Shown here: piece by piece, positions 1-5,831 of the stretch
Layout: every line of letters begins with the position of its first letter
Numbering within the stretch: position 1 is the first letter of the stretch
Assembly (NCBI GenBank): GCA_018056045.1
Contig: JAGPGI010000175.1
Span: 1 to 6,133 of the forward strand
Origin: Paracoccus sp. (in: a-proteobacteria)
GTDB lineage: Bacteria; Pseudomonadota; Alphaproteobacteria; Rhodobacterales; Rhodobacteraceae
Direction of reading: 5' to 3'
Length of the DNA: 6,133 nucleotides
The notes under the pieces: generated by a model
Seen by the model: the letters and a program-made list of their open reading frames with translations, nothing else
Told to the model about the DNA's origin: nothing
Database searches by the model: none
Made by a program: the position numbers and the translations under genes

Positions 1-434
1 CCTATGGGCTGCGGGCGCGGCCGCGTGCCAAGCGCCCCGAAAAGGCGGAAATCGCCCGTCGCGTGACCAAGCTTCTGGAACTGATCCAGCTTCCCGATAT
101 CGGCGGGCGCTATCCCAGCCAGCTCTCGGGCGGCCAGCGCCAGCGCGTGGCACTTGCCCGTGCCCTGGCCATCGAACCGCGCATGCTGCTGCTGGACGAA
201 CCCTTTGGCGCGCTGGATGCCAAGGTGCGCAAGGAATTGCGTCAGGGCCTGCGCGAGATCCATGACGAGACCGGCCTGACCACGATCTTTGTGACCCATG
301 ATCAGGACGAGGCGATGGAACTGGCCGATCTGGTGGTGGTCATGTCGATGGGCAAGATCGAACAGATCGGCCGGCCCCAGGATATCCGTGCCCGCCCGGC
401 AACCGAATTCGTGCGTGAATTCGTCGGCGCCTGA
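1..434 (+). CDS. ABC transporter ATP-binding protein, CysA/sulfate type (3' part only)
   Basis: This is the C-terminal 143 residues of an ABC ATPase whose 5' end lies outside the window; the reading frame enters at base 3. The signature LSGGQ is at bases 123-137, followed by the Walker B MLLLDEP, the D-loop ALDA and the H-loop FVTHDQDEA. The segment around the signature and the closing pattern [11 protein letters not shown] most resemble CysA, the ATPase that drives sulfate/thiosulfate (or related oxyanion) import at the inner membrane. The stop codon comes directly after that closing pattern, where CysA proteins usually continue for roughly 100 residues with a TOBE-like regulatory domain, so this protein appears to lack that domain. 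Its partners would lie upstream, outside the window. It converges on the operon to the right and is probably unrelated to it. The ABC ATPase call is certain; the sulfate assignment is moderate. Confidence 0.9.
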   Translation, partial: YGLRARPRAKRPEKAEIARRVTKLLELIQLPDIGGRYPSQLSGGQRQRVALARALAIEPRMLLLDEPFGALDAKVRKELRQGLREIHDETGLTTIFVTHDQDEAMELADLVVVMSMGKIEQIGRPQDIRARPATEFVREFVGA

Positions 435-459
435 GGGAGGGGTGGGGTCACGGAATGGA

Positions 460-482
460 CTGGCGGGCGTTCAGCCCGCCAG
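460..482. terminator. GC-rich hairpin between convergent genes
   Basis: Bases 460-468 (CTGGCGGGC) and 474-482 (GCCCGCCAG) form a perfect 9-bp inverted repeat with a 5-nt loop. It starts 25 nt after the stop of the + strand ATPase gene. It also contains the last codons and the stop (471-473, in the loop) of the - strand phosphatase gene. The symmetric form and convergent position suggest a bidirectional transcription end. No T-run follows on either strand, so it is not a canonical intrinsic terminator and may act as a 3' stability stem or with Rho. Confidence 0.5.
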
Positions 483-1298
483 AACCCAGTCAGGCGCATC
501 AAAGCGCGTCAGGGCCACCAGCCGGTCGAAATCGCCCGACGTGGCTGCCAGAACCGGGAAAGGCTTGCTTTGCAGCGCGCCCTCGCCCAGTGCGGCGACC
601 CGCCCGCCGGCGGCCTCGATCAGCGCATAGGCGGCAAGGCAGTCCCAGACCGACATGCGCGGCTCGCAATAACCGACCAACCGCCCGGCGGCGACATAGG
701 CCAGCATCAATGCGCCCGAGCCATAGCGGACATGAGCAATCCCGTCCGCGGCCAGATCGCCGTAAAGCTGGCCGACGCGCGCAGCGGGCACGCGGTCATT
801 GGTGCCGACGCCCAGAAGGCCGGTGGACAGATCGAAGCGATCCGTCACCCGCACCGGCTGGCCGTTCAGCGTCGTGCCCAGCCCGCGCCCGCCCAGGAAC
901 ATCTCGTCCAGAACCGGCACATAGATCGCCCCCAGAAGCGGGCCGTCCCGGTCCATCAGCCCGATCGAGATGCACCAGCCCGGCAAGCCGTTCAGATAGG
1001 GCGCGGTGCCGTCGATCGGGTCGATGACCCAGGTCAGTGCGCTGCTGCCCGGTTCAAGCCCGTATTCCTCGCCCAGAAAGGCATCCTCGGGATAGGCGGC
1101 CTTTATCTCGTCGCGGATCAGTTCCTCGACCTCGCGGTCGGCCTGCGAGACCATGTCGGTCAGCACGCGCTTGGTTTCGATCAGCAACTGGTCGCGGTTC
1201 AGGAAGTAATGCAGCGCCAGCGCACCGGCACGGCGCGCCACCCCCTCCATCACCGCCAACCGGTCGGCAAGGTCGATTTCGGTTTCGGTCATGACCAT
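471..1298 (-). CDS. Inositol monophosphatase family phosphatase
   Basis: A 275-residue Mg2+-dependent phosphomonoesterase of the IMPase/HisN/FBPase-like superfamily, of usual length. Family landmarks are in order: DMVSQAD near residues 48-54, GEE at 76-78 (metal ligand Glu77), WVIDPIDGT at 90-98 (Asp93, Ile95 carbonyl, Asp96) and WDCLAAYALIEAAGG from 218 (Asp219). All metal ligands are intact, so it should be active. There is no signal peptide, so it acts in the cytoplasm. The ATG at 1298 has AAGGA 7 nt upstream, overlapping the TAA of the ATPase gene (TAAGGA). A second ATG two codons later is possible. The gap to the ATPase is only 10 nt, so the gene is co-transcribed and probably translationally coupled. 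Its place as last gene of an AfuABC-like import operon suggests that it dephosphorylates the imported compound. Substrates of this superfamily (inositol phosphate, histidinol phosphate, fructose bisphosphate, PAP) cannot be told apart by eye. Confidence 0.93.
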   Translation of the reverse strand: MVMTETEIDLADRLAVMEGVARRAGALALHYFLNRDQLLIETKRVLTDMVSQADREVEELIRDEIKAAYPEDAFLGEEYGLEPGSSALTWVIDPIDGTAPYLNGLPGWCISIGLMDRDGPLLGAIYVPVLDEMFLGGRGLGTTLNGQPVRVTDRFDLSTGLLGVGTNDRVPAARVGQLYGDLAADGIAHVRYGSGALMLAYVAAGRLVGYCEPRMSVWDCLAAYALIEAAGGRVAALGEGALQSKPFPVLAATSGDFDRLVALTRFDAPDWVLAG

Positions 1299-1305
1299 GT
1301 CCCTG

Positions 1306-1310
1306 TCCTT
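1306..1310 (-). promoter_or_regulatory. Ribosome binding site of the phosphatase gene
   Basis: On the - strand AAGGA lies 7 nt before the ATG at 1298 and shares bases with the TAA stop of the upstream ATPase gene. This favours the 1298 start over the ATG at 1292 and suggests re-initiation by ribosomes finishing the ATPase. Confidence 0.7.
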
Positions 1311-2364
1311 ACGCGATCAGTGCCGCGCCGCCGCCGCGGAACTGCAGCCGCACGGGTGTCCCCGGCGCCATGGCCTCCGAGCTGCCCGAATCGACGACGA
1401 AAAGCCGGCCCGCCGGGCCATCGATTTCATATTCGATGTGATCGCCCAGATAGGCGGCGCTGGCCACGCGGCCCTCGATCCCGTCACCATCGGCGCGGAC
1501 ATGGAAGGCATTGGGACGCACCGCCAGCCGCGCCGCGCCCGGCCGGCCCTTGCGCGCCGGCAGCGTCAGTTCCGCCCCGCCGACGCCGATCCGCGCCTGA
1601 CCGTCGGCCACGCTGAGGATCTGGCAGTCGATGACATTCGCCTCGCCGATGAAATCGGCAATGAATTCCGAGGCGGGGGTCTCGTAGAGATCGCGCGGGG
1701 CGCCGTCCTGGGCGATATGGCCATCCTTCATCACCACGATCCGGTCCGAGACGGCCAGCGCCTCGTCCTGGTCATGGGTCACATAGACGGCGGTAAAGCC
1801 CAGCCGCTGCTGCAGCTCGCGGATCTCGGTGCGCACATGGCGACGCAGGCGCGCATCGAGGTTCGAGAGCGGCTCGTCGAGCAGCAGGACCTGCGGCTCG
1901 AGCACCAGCGCGCGGGCCACGGCGACGCGCTGCTGCTGGCCCCCCGACAGCTCGGAGGGCAGGCGGTCGCCGCGTCCCGACAGGCCGACCAGCTCCAGAC
2001 CGCGCGCGGCCTGCTCGCGGGCCTCGGCCGGCTTCATGCCGCCCGATTCCAGCCCGTAGGCGATGTTTTGCAGCACGGTCATATGCGGAAACAGCGCATA
2101 GCTCTGGAAGACCATGGTCACATCGCGCCGGTTCGGGGGCAGCAGGGTGACGTCCTGACCGCCGATCAGGATCGAGCCCGCGGTCGGGGTTTCCAGCCCG
2201 GCCAGCATGCGCAGCGTCGTGGTCTTGCCGCAGCCCGAGGGCCCCAGCAGGGTCACGAGCTGGCCCGGCTCGATCTTCAGGTTCAGGTTCGGAACTGCGG
2301 TAAAGCCGCCGTAATCCTTGCGGACTGCGCGGAATTCGACCGCGCCTCTTTGCGGATTGCTCAC
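1309..2364 (-). CDS. ABC transporter ATP-binding protein, FbpC/AfuC/PotA type
   Basis: A complete 351-residue ATPase that powers the permease encoded just upstream. Motifs are in order: Walker A GPSGCGKTT (41-49), Q-loop Gln87 in VFQSYALFPH, signature LSGGQQQRV (139 onward), Walker B VLLLDEP (159-165), D-loop SNLD (167-170) and H-loop His197 in YVTHDQDEA. After about residue 240 comes a TOBE-type C-terminal region, typical of the MalK/PotA/FbpC group, so the length is normal. The start is GTG, overlapping the permease stop as GTGA (2361-2364), with AAAGGAGG 7 nt upstream. This is strong evidence for co-translation with the permease. A 'ferric iron' or 'spermidine/putrescine' label by homology would be weak, because ATPases of this group carry little substrate information. 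The context points to an AfuC-like role in organophosphate sugar uptake. Confidence 0.96.
   Translation of the reverse strand: MSNPQRGAVEFRAVRKDYGGFTAVPNLNLKIEPGQLVTLLGPSGCGKTTTLRMLAGLETPTAGSILIGGQDVTLLPPNRRDVTMVFQSYALFPHMTVLQNIAYGLESGGMKPAEAREQAARGLELVGLSGRGDRLPSELSGGQQQRVAVARALVLEPQVLLLDEPLSNLDARLRRHVRTEIRELQQRLGFTAVYVTHDQDEALAVSDRIVVMKDGHIAQDGAPRDLYETPASEFIADFIGEANVIDCQILSVADGQARIGVGGAELTLPARKGRPGAARLAVRPNAFHVRADGDGIEGRVASAAYLGDHIEYEIDGPAGRLFVVDSGSSEAMAPGTPVRLQFRGGGAALIA
2361..2364 (-). other. GTGA stop/start overlap of permease and ATPase genes
   Basis: The permease stop TGA and the ATPase start GTG share bases in the tetramer GTGA. This is the typical sign of translational coupling for subunits of one complex, and it fixes the GTG as the ATPase start. 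Confidence 0.85.
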
Positions 2365-4559
2365 GCTGATGCCTCCTTTGCGGCGGGGGTATTGGGACGG
2401 CGGCGCAGGCGGCGTTCGCCGACCAGCATCTGGAAGCCGCCAATGACGATGATCATCACCACGATCAGGACCGAGGAATAGGCGATCGCCACGCCATACT
2501 GGCCGTTCTCGACCAGACCGACGATATAGGCGGTCGCCATGTTGTATTTCGCCGAGACGAGGAAGATCACCGCCGAGATGGACGTGATCGCCCGCACGAA
2601 GCTATAGACCAGCGCCGCCGTGATCGCCGGACGCAGCAGGGGCAGGATCACCCGGCGCAGGGTGCGGCCGGAATTGGCGCCCAGCGTCAGCGAGGCCTCG
2701 TCAAGGCTGCCGTCCAACTGCGCCATGGCGGCGACGCTGCCACGCACGCCGACCGGCATGTTGCGGAAGACAAAGCACATGATCAGGATCAGCGCGGTGC
2801 CGGTCATCTGGATCGGCGGCAGGTTGAAGGCCATGATATAGCTGATGCCGATGACCGTGCCGGGGATGGCAAAGCTCATCATCAGCACGAACTCGAACAC
2901 GGCCTTGCCCGGGAATTTCTGCCGCGCGATCAGCCAGCCGGTCAAAAGGCCGACCGCCGCCGTCAGAGGTGCCGCGATCAGGGCGATCACGATGGTGGTC
3001 CAGAAGCTGTCCCAGGCCACGCCCGTCCAGCGCAAGCCGCCGTCGAAGCTGATGCCGAAGGCATGGGCGTAATGTTCCAGCGTCAGGCTGTTATCCAGCC
3101 CCCACAGCTTCACGAAGCCGCCAAACAGGATCATCGTATAGACGACCAGCGTGAACAGGCTCCAGACCGAGACGACGCCGATCACCGGCCATGCAAGCCG
3201 GCGGGGCAGGCCGGCATGGTTGCCGCCGTCGCCCTTGCCGCCCACGGTGGCGAAGTTCTTGCCCGACAGCCACAGCCGCTGCGCCAGAAACGCCGAGAGC
3301 GTGAAGCAAAGCAGGATCGCCGCCAGAACCGCCGCCCGCGAGGCATCGTTCTGCGCGCCGACGACCGAGAAGAAGATCTCGGTGGAAAGCACGCCGCCCG
3401 AGCCGCCCAGAACCAGCGGGTTGCCGAAATCGGCCATGCTTTCGATGAAGCCGATCAGGAAGGCATTGGCCAGACCCGGCGCCATCAGCGGCAGCGAGAC
3501 CATGCGGAAGGTGCGCCAGCGTCCGGCGCGCAGGGTCTGGCTGGCTTCCTCCATCGAGGGGCTGATGCCCTCGACCACGCCGATCAGCACAAGGAAGGAA
3601 ATCGGCGTGAAGCTGAGGACCTGCGCCAGCCAGATGCCCGGCAGGCCATAGATCCAGCGCCCGAATTCAAGCCCGGTCGCGCCCTCGATCACCTGCGTCA
3701 GCGTGCCGGTGCGGCCCAGAAGCATGATCAGCGACAGACCGACGACGAAGGGCGGGGTGATGATCGGCAGGATCGTCAGCAGCCGCAGGCTTTTCTTGAA
3801 CGGAAACGCGGTGCGCGTGGCGACCAGCGCAAAGGCCAGACCCAGCGCCGTTGTCGCGGTGGCCGTGCACAGTGCCAGAAACAGCGTGCGCCAGGCGACG
3901 CCGCAGGCCGGGCCGCCGATCAGGCAGGACAGGCTCCAGATCTTGGGATCGGCGATATTGCGCGCCACGCCCTCGGTGGTGAAGCTGCCGTCGAAATCCT
4001 GAAACGCGCCGGTAAAGATCGACAGGATCGGATAAAAGACGAAGGTCGCGACCAGAAGGATCAGCATCGAGATCGCGGTCAGCACAAAGGCATCGCCCTT
4101 GAGCGCGCCGCGCTCGGCCGCGCCGAACGAGATCAGGCAGGTAAAGGCCACGGCCGCGATCGTCGCGCCGGCGCCAAAGGCGGGCTGGCCCGCGACCTCG
4201 CCGAACATGCTTTCCAGCAGGCCCCAGTTCCAGCCGCGCGTGCCGATGGACATGCCCTCGGCGATCAGCCAGACCAGCCCGGCGACGCCCAGCCGCACCA
4301 GCCAGCGGCCGCGATCTGCGCCCGATGGCCGGGCATGGCGCAGCCACAGCGCGCCAAGGATCACCGCCAGCACCGGCCAGATCTGCCAGCGCCCGATGGC
4401 GACCTGCACCGTCGCCGGCCACAGATCCGATTTCGTGAAAAGGTCGCCGATCCAGTCGAAACTGAAAAAGCCACCGCGAATTTTGTACCAGGGCAGGATC
4501 AGAAAAGCCGCTATCGCGCCGCCAAGGACCCAGTCCAGCCGCCTGTTGTCAGCATTCAT
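2361..4559 (-). CDS. ABC transporter permease, fused two-domain, FbpB/AfuB type
   Basis: A 732-residue inner-membrane protein that forms the whole translocation channel in one chain. Roughly 16 hydrophobic segments can be seen. The first five (about residues 10-185) are an N-terminal extension, with a periplasmic-looking loop before residue 222. Two binding-protein-dependent permease domains follow, each with the EAA loop that docks the ATPase. Loop 1 is near 337-357 (EEASQTLRAG...SLPL) and loop 2 near 620-640 (DEASLTLGAN...ILPL). Classical FbpB-type fused permeases are near 500-550 residues; the longer form resembles AfuB. I chose the ATG at 4559 (MNADNRRLDW) because the frame upstream runs through a hairpin and into the binding-protein gene, giving Arg-rich, non-membrane sequence. 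The Shine-Dalgarno is weak (GGA 11-9 nt before the ATG). A 71-nt gap with a hairpin separates it from the binding-protein gene. Its stop overlaps the ATPase start. Confidence 0.94.
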   Translation of the reverse strand: MNADNRRLDWVLGGAIAAFLILPWYKIRGGFFSFDWIGDLFTKSDLWPATVQVAIGRWQIWPVLAVILGALWLRHARPSGADRGRWLVRLGVAGLVWLIAEGMSIGTRGWNWGLLESMFGEVAGQPAFGAGATIAAVAFTCLISFGAAERGALKGDAFVLTAISMLILLVATFVFYPILSIFTGAFQDFDGSFTTEGVARNIADPKIWSLSCLIGGPACGVAWRTLFLALCTATATTALGLAFALVATRTAFPFKKSLRLLTILPIITPPFVVGLSLIMLLGRTGTLTQVIEGATGLEFGRWIYGLPGIWLAQVLSFTPISFLVLIGVVEGISPSMEEASQTLRAGRWRTFRMVSLPLMAPGLANAFLIGFIESMADFGNPLVLGGSGGVLSTEIFFSVVGAQNDASRAAVLAAILLCFTLSAFLAQRLWLSGKNFATVGGKGDGGNHAGLPRRLAWPVIGVVSVWSLFTLVVYTMILFGGFVKLWGLDNSLTLEHYAHAFGISFDGGLRWTGVAWDSFWTTIVIALIAAPLTAAVGLLTGWLIARQKFPGKAVFEFVLMMSFAIPGTVIGISYIMAFNLPPIQMTGTALILIMCFVFRNMPVGVRGSVAAMAQLDGSLDEASLTLGANSGRTLRRVILPLLRPAITAALVYSFVRAITSISAVIFLVSAKYNMATAYIVGLVENGQYGVAIAYSSVLIVVMIIVIGGFQMLVGERRLRRRPNTPAAKEASA
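2372..2379 (-). promoter_or_regulatory. Strong ribosome binding site of the ATPase gene
   Basis: On the - strand AAAGGAGG is close to a perfect anti-Shine-Dalgarno match. It sits 7 nt before the GTG at 2364 and lies within the last codons of the permease gene. It supports the GTG start. Confidence 0.8.
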
Positions 4560-4589
4560 GAGGATGTTTCCGTTCGGTTCAGAAATGGG

Positions 4590-4614
4590 CCGGGGCGGCA
4601 TCGTGCCGCCCCGG
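4590..4614 (-). terminator. Strong intercistronic hairpin after the binding-protein gene
   Basis: Bases 4590-4600 and 4604-4614 form a perfect 11-bp, almost all-GC inverted repeat with a 3-nt loop. It begins 16 nt after the stop of the binding-protein gene and lies upstream of the permease gene. On the - strand it is followed by CCCATTTCTG rather than a T-run, so termination would be partial at best. Such stems between a periplasmic binding-protein gene and its permease commonly protect the upstream mRNA or attenuate transcription, giving more binding protein than membrane subunits. Confidence 0.7.
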
Positions 4615-4623
4615 TGGAACCGC

Positions 4624-4637
4624 TTACTCGTTACTCG
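4624..4637 (-). repeat. 7-bp tandem duplication over a stop codon
   Basis: TTACTCG occurs twice head to tail (4624-4630 and 4631-4637). On the - strand this reads CGAGTAACGAGTAA, and the first TAA is the stop of the binding-protein gene. The second copy lies out of frame in the 3' untranslated stretch. It is likely a small slippage duplication with no evident function. Confidence 0.6.
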
Positions 4638-5659
4638 GCGGCGCGGCCGCCGACCTCGGCGTCCCACCGGGCCAGCAAGGCCTTGCGGGTTTCAGCCGAA
4701 CCGTATTTGGCGAAATCGTAGTCGATCAGCTTCATCTTGCTGAAATCGGGCGTGTGCTCCGATGCCTTCGCTGCCTTGTTCGACTGGATCTGATAGGAAC
4801 CGGCCTCGGGCATCAGGTTCTGCGCGTCGGGGGTCAGCGCCCAGTCATAGAAGACCTGCGCCTCGTCCGGGTTCTGCGCGCCTTCGATGATCGACATCGA
4901 GCCGACCTCGTAGCCGGTGCCCTCGCAGGGGGCGACGACCTTGATCGGGAAGCCCTCGACGGTCTGGCCGATGGCGTCATGCATGAAGACGATGCCCAGC
5001 CCGGCCTCGCCGCGCGCCGCCGCCTTGACCGGCGCCGAGCCGGACTTGGTGTATTGCGAGACGTTGGCGCCCAGTTTCTTCAGGTAGTCCATCGCCTCGT
5101 CCTCGCCCATCAGCTGGACCAGCGTGGCCAGCGCCGTATAGGCGGTGCCCGAGGAGTTCGGATCGGCGATCTGGATTTCGCCCTTCAGCGACGGGTCCAG
5201 CAGGTCCGCCCAGCAGGTCGGCTCCTTCAGGCCCTTCTTGGCGAAGATGTCGGTGTTGAAGCCCCAGCCGAGCGCGCCGCTATAGACGCCGACGGTGCGA
5301 TAGCCCGAGGTTTCGGCCTGCTTGACCGCCCAGTCATGCAGTTCGGCCAGATGTTCGGACTTGTATTCGGCCGTCAGCCCGTCCGCTGCCGCCTGCAGAT
5401 GGGGGTCGCCCGTGCCGCCCCACCACAGGTCGGTCTGCGGGTTGCGCCCCTCGGCCCGGATCTTGGCGAATGCCTCGCCCGAGGACAGGCGCACCATGTT
5501 CACGTCGATGTCGGAATGGCTGGCCTCGAAGGCGCCGACCAGCTTTTCGCAGATCGCGACCTCGGCCGAGCAGATCATGTTCAGTTCGGCAGCGACTGCA
5601 GCGCCGGCCGGGACGGCCAAAGCAGCACCTGCCGCCATGGCGACGGTAGTGAATTTCAT
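4631..5659 (-). CDS. Periplasmic substrate-binding protein, AfuA/FbpA-like
   Basis: A 342-residue solute-binding protein of the ferric-iron/AfuA group. Residues 1-24 are a Sec signal peptide (MKFTT, hydrophobic Ala-rich core, cleavage after AVA or VAA near 23-24) with no lipobox, so the protein is soluble in the periplasm. The mature part has the family's landmarks: SSGEAF (59-64), DLWWGGTGDPH (77-87), CWADLLDPSLKGEIQIADP (from 149), SSGTAYTALA (169-178), SQYTKSGSAP (201-210), FMHD (225-228) and CEGTGYE (245-251). Four cysteines (30, 37, 149, 245) could form two disulfides. FbpA-type iron binders have a Tyr-Tyr dyad where this protein has His227-Asp228. AfuA, a hexose-phosphate binder by published work as I recall it, has His-Asp there. 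I chose the ATG at 5659 because it opens the signal peptide and has AAGGGAGGG 5 nt upstream; an in-frame extension to 5713 adds a charged, non-signal leader. First gene of the operon. Confidence 0.93.
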   Translation of the reverse strand: MKFTTVAMAAGAALAVPAGAAVAAELNMICSAEVAICEKLVGAFEASHSDIDVNMVRLSSGEAFAKIRAEGRNPQTDLWWGGTGDPHLQAAADGLTAEYKSEHLAELHDWAVKQAETSGYRTVGVYSGALGWGFNTDIFAKKGLKEPTCWADLLDPSLKGEIQIADPNSSGTAYTALATLVQLMGEDEAMDYLKKLGANVSQYTKSGSAPVKAAARGEAGLGIVFMHDAIGQTVEGFPIKVVAPCEGTGYEVGSMSIIEGAQNPDEAQVFYDWALTPDAQNLMPEAGSYQIQSNKAAKASEHTPDFSKMKLIDYDFAKYGSAETRKALLARWDAEVGGRAAE

Positions 5660-5664
5660 TGTTT

Positions 5665-5673
5665 CCCTCCCTT
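5665..5673 (-). promoter_or_regulatory. Ribosome binding site of the binding-protein gene
   Basis: On the - strand AAGGGAGGG lies 5 nt before the ATG at 5659. It decides this start over the in-frame upstream GTG/ATG codons at 5713-5708, which lie within the putative promoter/operator region. Confidence 0.75.
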
Positions 5674-5694
5674 GGACCCCATGTGGGGCGGTGA

Positions 5695-5712
5695 TTGCAC
5701 ACCTGTGCATCA
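5695..5712. promoter_or_regulatory. Candidate operator, copy 1 (overlaps predicted start of operon transcription)
   Basis: The motif TTGCA-N3-CTGTGCATCA is present here and again exactly 100 bp to the right. This copy also contains a perfect 6-bp inverted repeat TGCACA-CC-TGTGCA (5696-5709). With one bulged T, the symmetry extends outward through GTGA/TCAC (5691-5713). It lies where transcription from the predicted - strand promoter would begin, a typical place for a repressor. Binding by the adjacent LacI-family protein is inferred. Confidence 0.55.
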
Positions 5713-5741
5713 CAATTCGTCACGAATCACAGTTGTGTCAA
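5712..5741 (-). promoter_or_regulatory. Candidate promoter of the transporter operon
   Basis: On the - strand a perfect TTGACA -35 box lies at 5741-5736. An 18-nt spacer later comes AATTGT (5717-5712), only a 3 of 6 match to the -10 consensus; with a 17-nt spacer the hexamer would be GAATTG. A strong -35 with a weak -10 is common in alphaproteobacteria. The predicted start would fall near 5705, about 45 nt before the ATG. The promoter is overlapped by one palindrome in its spacer and -10 region and another at the predicted start, which fits a regulated promoter. Confidence 0.55.
5715..5727. promoter_or_regulatory. 13-bp palindrome within the promoter spacer and -10 region
   Basis: ATTCGT-C-ACGAAT is a perfect inverted repeat with 6-bp arms and one central base. 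It lies downstream of the TTGACA -35 box and reaches into the candidate -10 of the operon promoter, so a protein bound here would block RNA polymerase. It could be the real site of the divergent regulator or of a second regulator. The odd spacing differs from the central-CG, even-length form usual for LacI-family operators. Confidence 0.45.
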
Positions 5742-5770
5742 CAGTTTTTTCATAATTATCTGCTTTTAGC
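5739..5770. promoter_or_regulatory. AT-rich patch in the divergent intergenic region; possible promoter for the regulator gene
   Basis: This stretch is notably AT-rich against a GC-rich background. It includes CATAAT (5751-5756), a 5 of 6 match to a -10 box on the + strand. No convincing -35 lies at the right distance, so the promoter of the LacI-type gene is only loosely placed here. Confidence 0.3.
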
Positions 5771-5794
5771 GGATGCGTAGCTGCGGTAACCTGC

Positions 5795-5812
5795 TTGCAA
5801 TGCTGTGCATCA
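5795..5812. promoter_or_regulatory. Candidate operator, copy 2 (upstream of the regulator gene)
   Basis: TTGCA-N3-CTGTGCATCA recurs here with all 15 defined bases identical to copy 1 and the three spacer bases all different. It ends 19 nt before the ATG of the LacI-family gene, in its leader or promoter. That placement would allow autoregulation. Conserved flanks with a free centre look like a protein-binding site rather than a chance duplication. Confidence 0.55.
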
Positions 5813-5820
5813 ATATGGAT

Positions 5821-5824
5821 GAGG
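5821..5824 (+). promoter_or_regulatory. Ribosome binding site of the regulator gene
   Basis: GAGG lies 7 nt before the ATG at 5832. The nearest upstream in-frame codon signals are a TGA at 5820 and no other start, so this start is the only one supported. Confidence 0.6.
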
Positions 5825-5831
5825 TGCGAAC

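Noticed and set aside
431..500. Possible frameshift at the end of the CysA-type ATPase gene
   Set aside because: Neither alternative frame continues with sequence resembling the usual C-terminal domain, and the phosphatase gene on the other strand begins to overlap at once.
570..2481. Long + strand open frames opposite the phosphatase and ATPase genes
   Set aside because: The products are low-complexity and domain-free, and the - strand frames carry intact catalytic motifs.
4560..4667. Upstream extension of the permease to a GTG at 4667
   Set aside because: It would pass through the 11-bp hairpin and overlap the binding-protein gene, adding an Arg-rich leader before a membrane segment. The ATG at 4559 is far more natural.
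3063..4721. Very long open frame on the + strand (552 codons) opposite the permease gene
   Set aside because: It is an antisense shadow caused by high GC and codon bias. Its product is rich in Arg, Gln, Asp and Ala without any domain, while the opposite strand has a clear membrane permease.
5677..5688. Small inverted repeat CCCCA-TG-TGGGG in the leader of the binding-protein gene
   Set aside because: Only 5-bp arms in GC-rich DNA, expected by chance; too weak to call a regulatory stem or riboswitch.
5660..5713. Upstream extension of the binding protein to a GTG or ATG near 5713-5708
   Set aside because: It would place a charged leader before the signal peptide and overlap the predicted promoter and operator; the ATG at 5659 has a strong Shine-Dalgarno.
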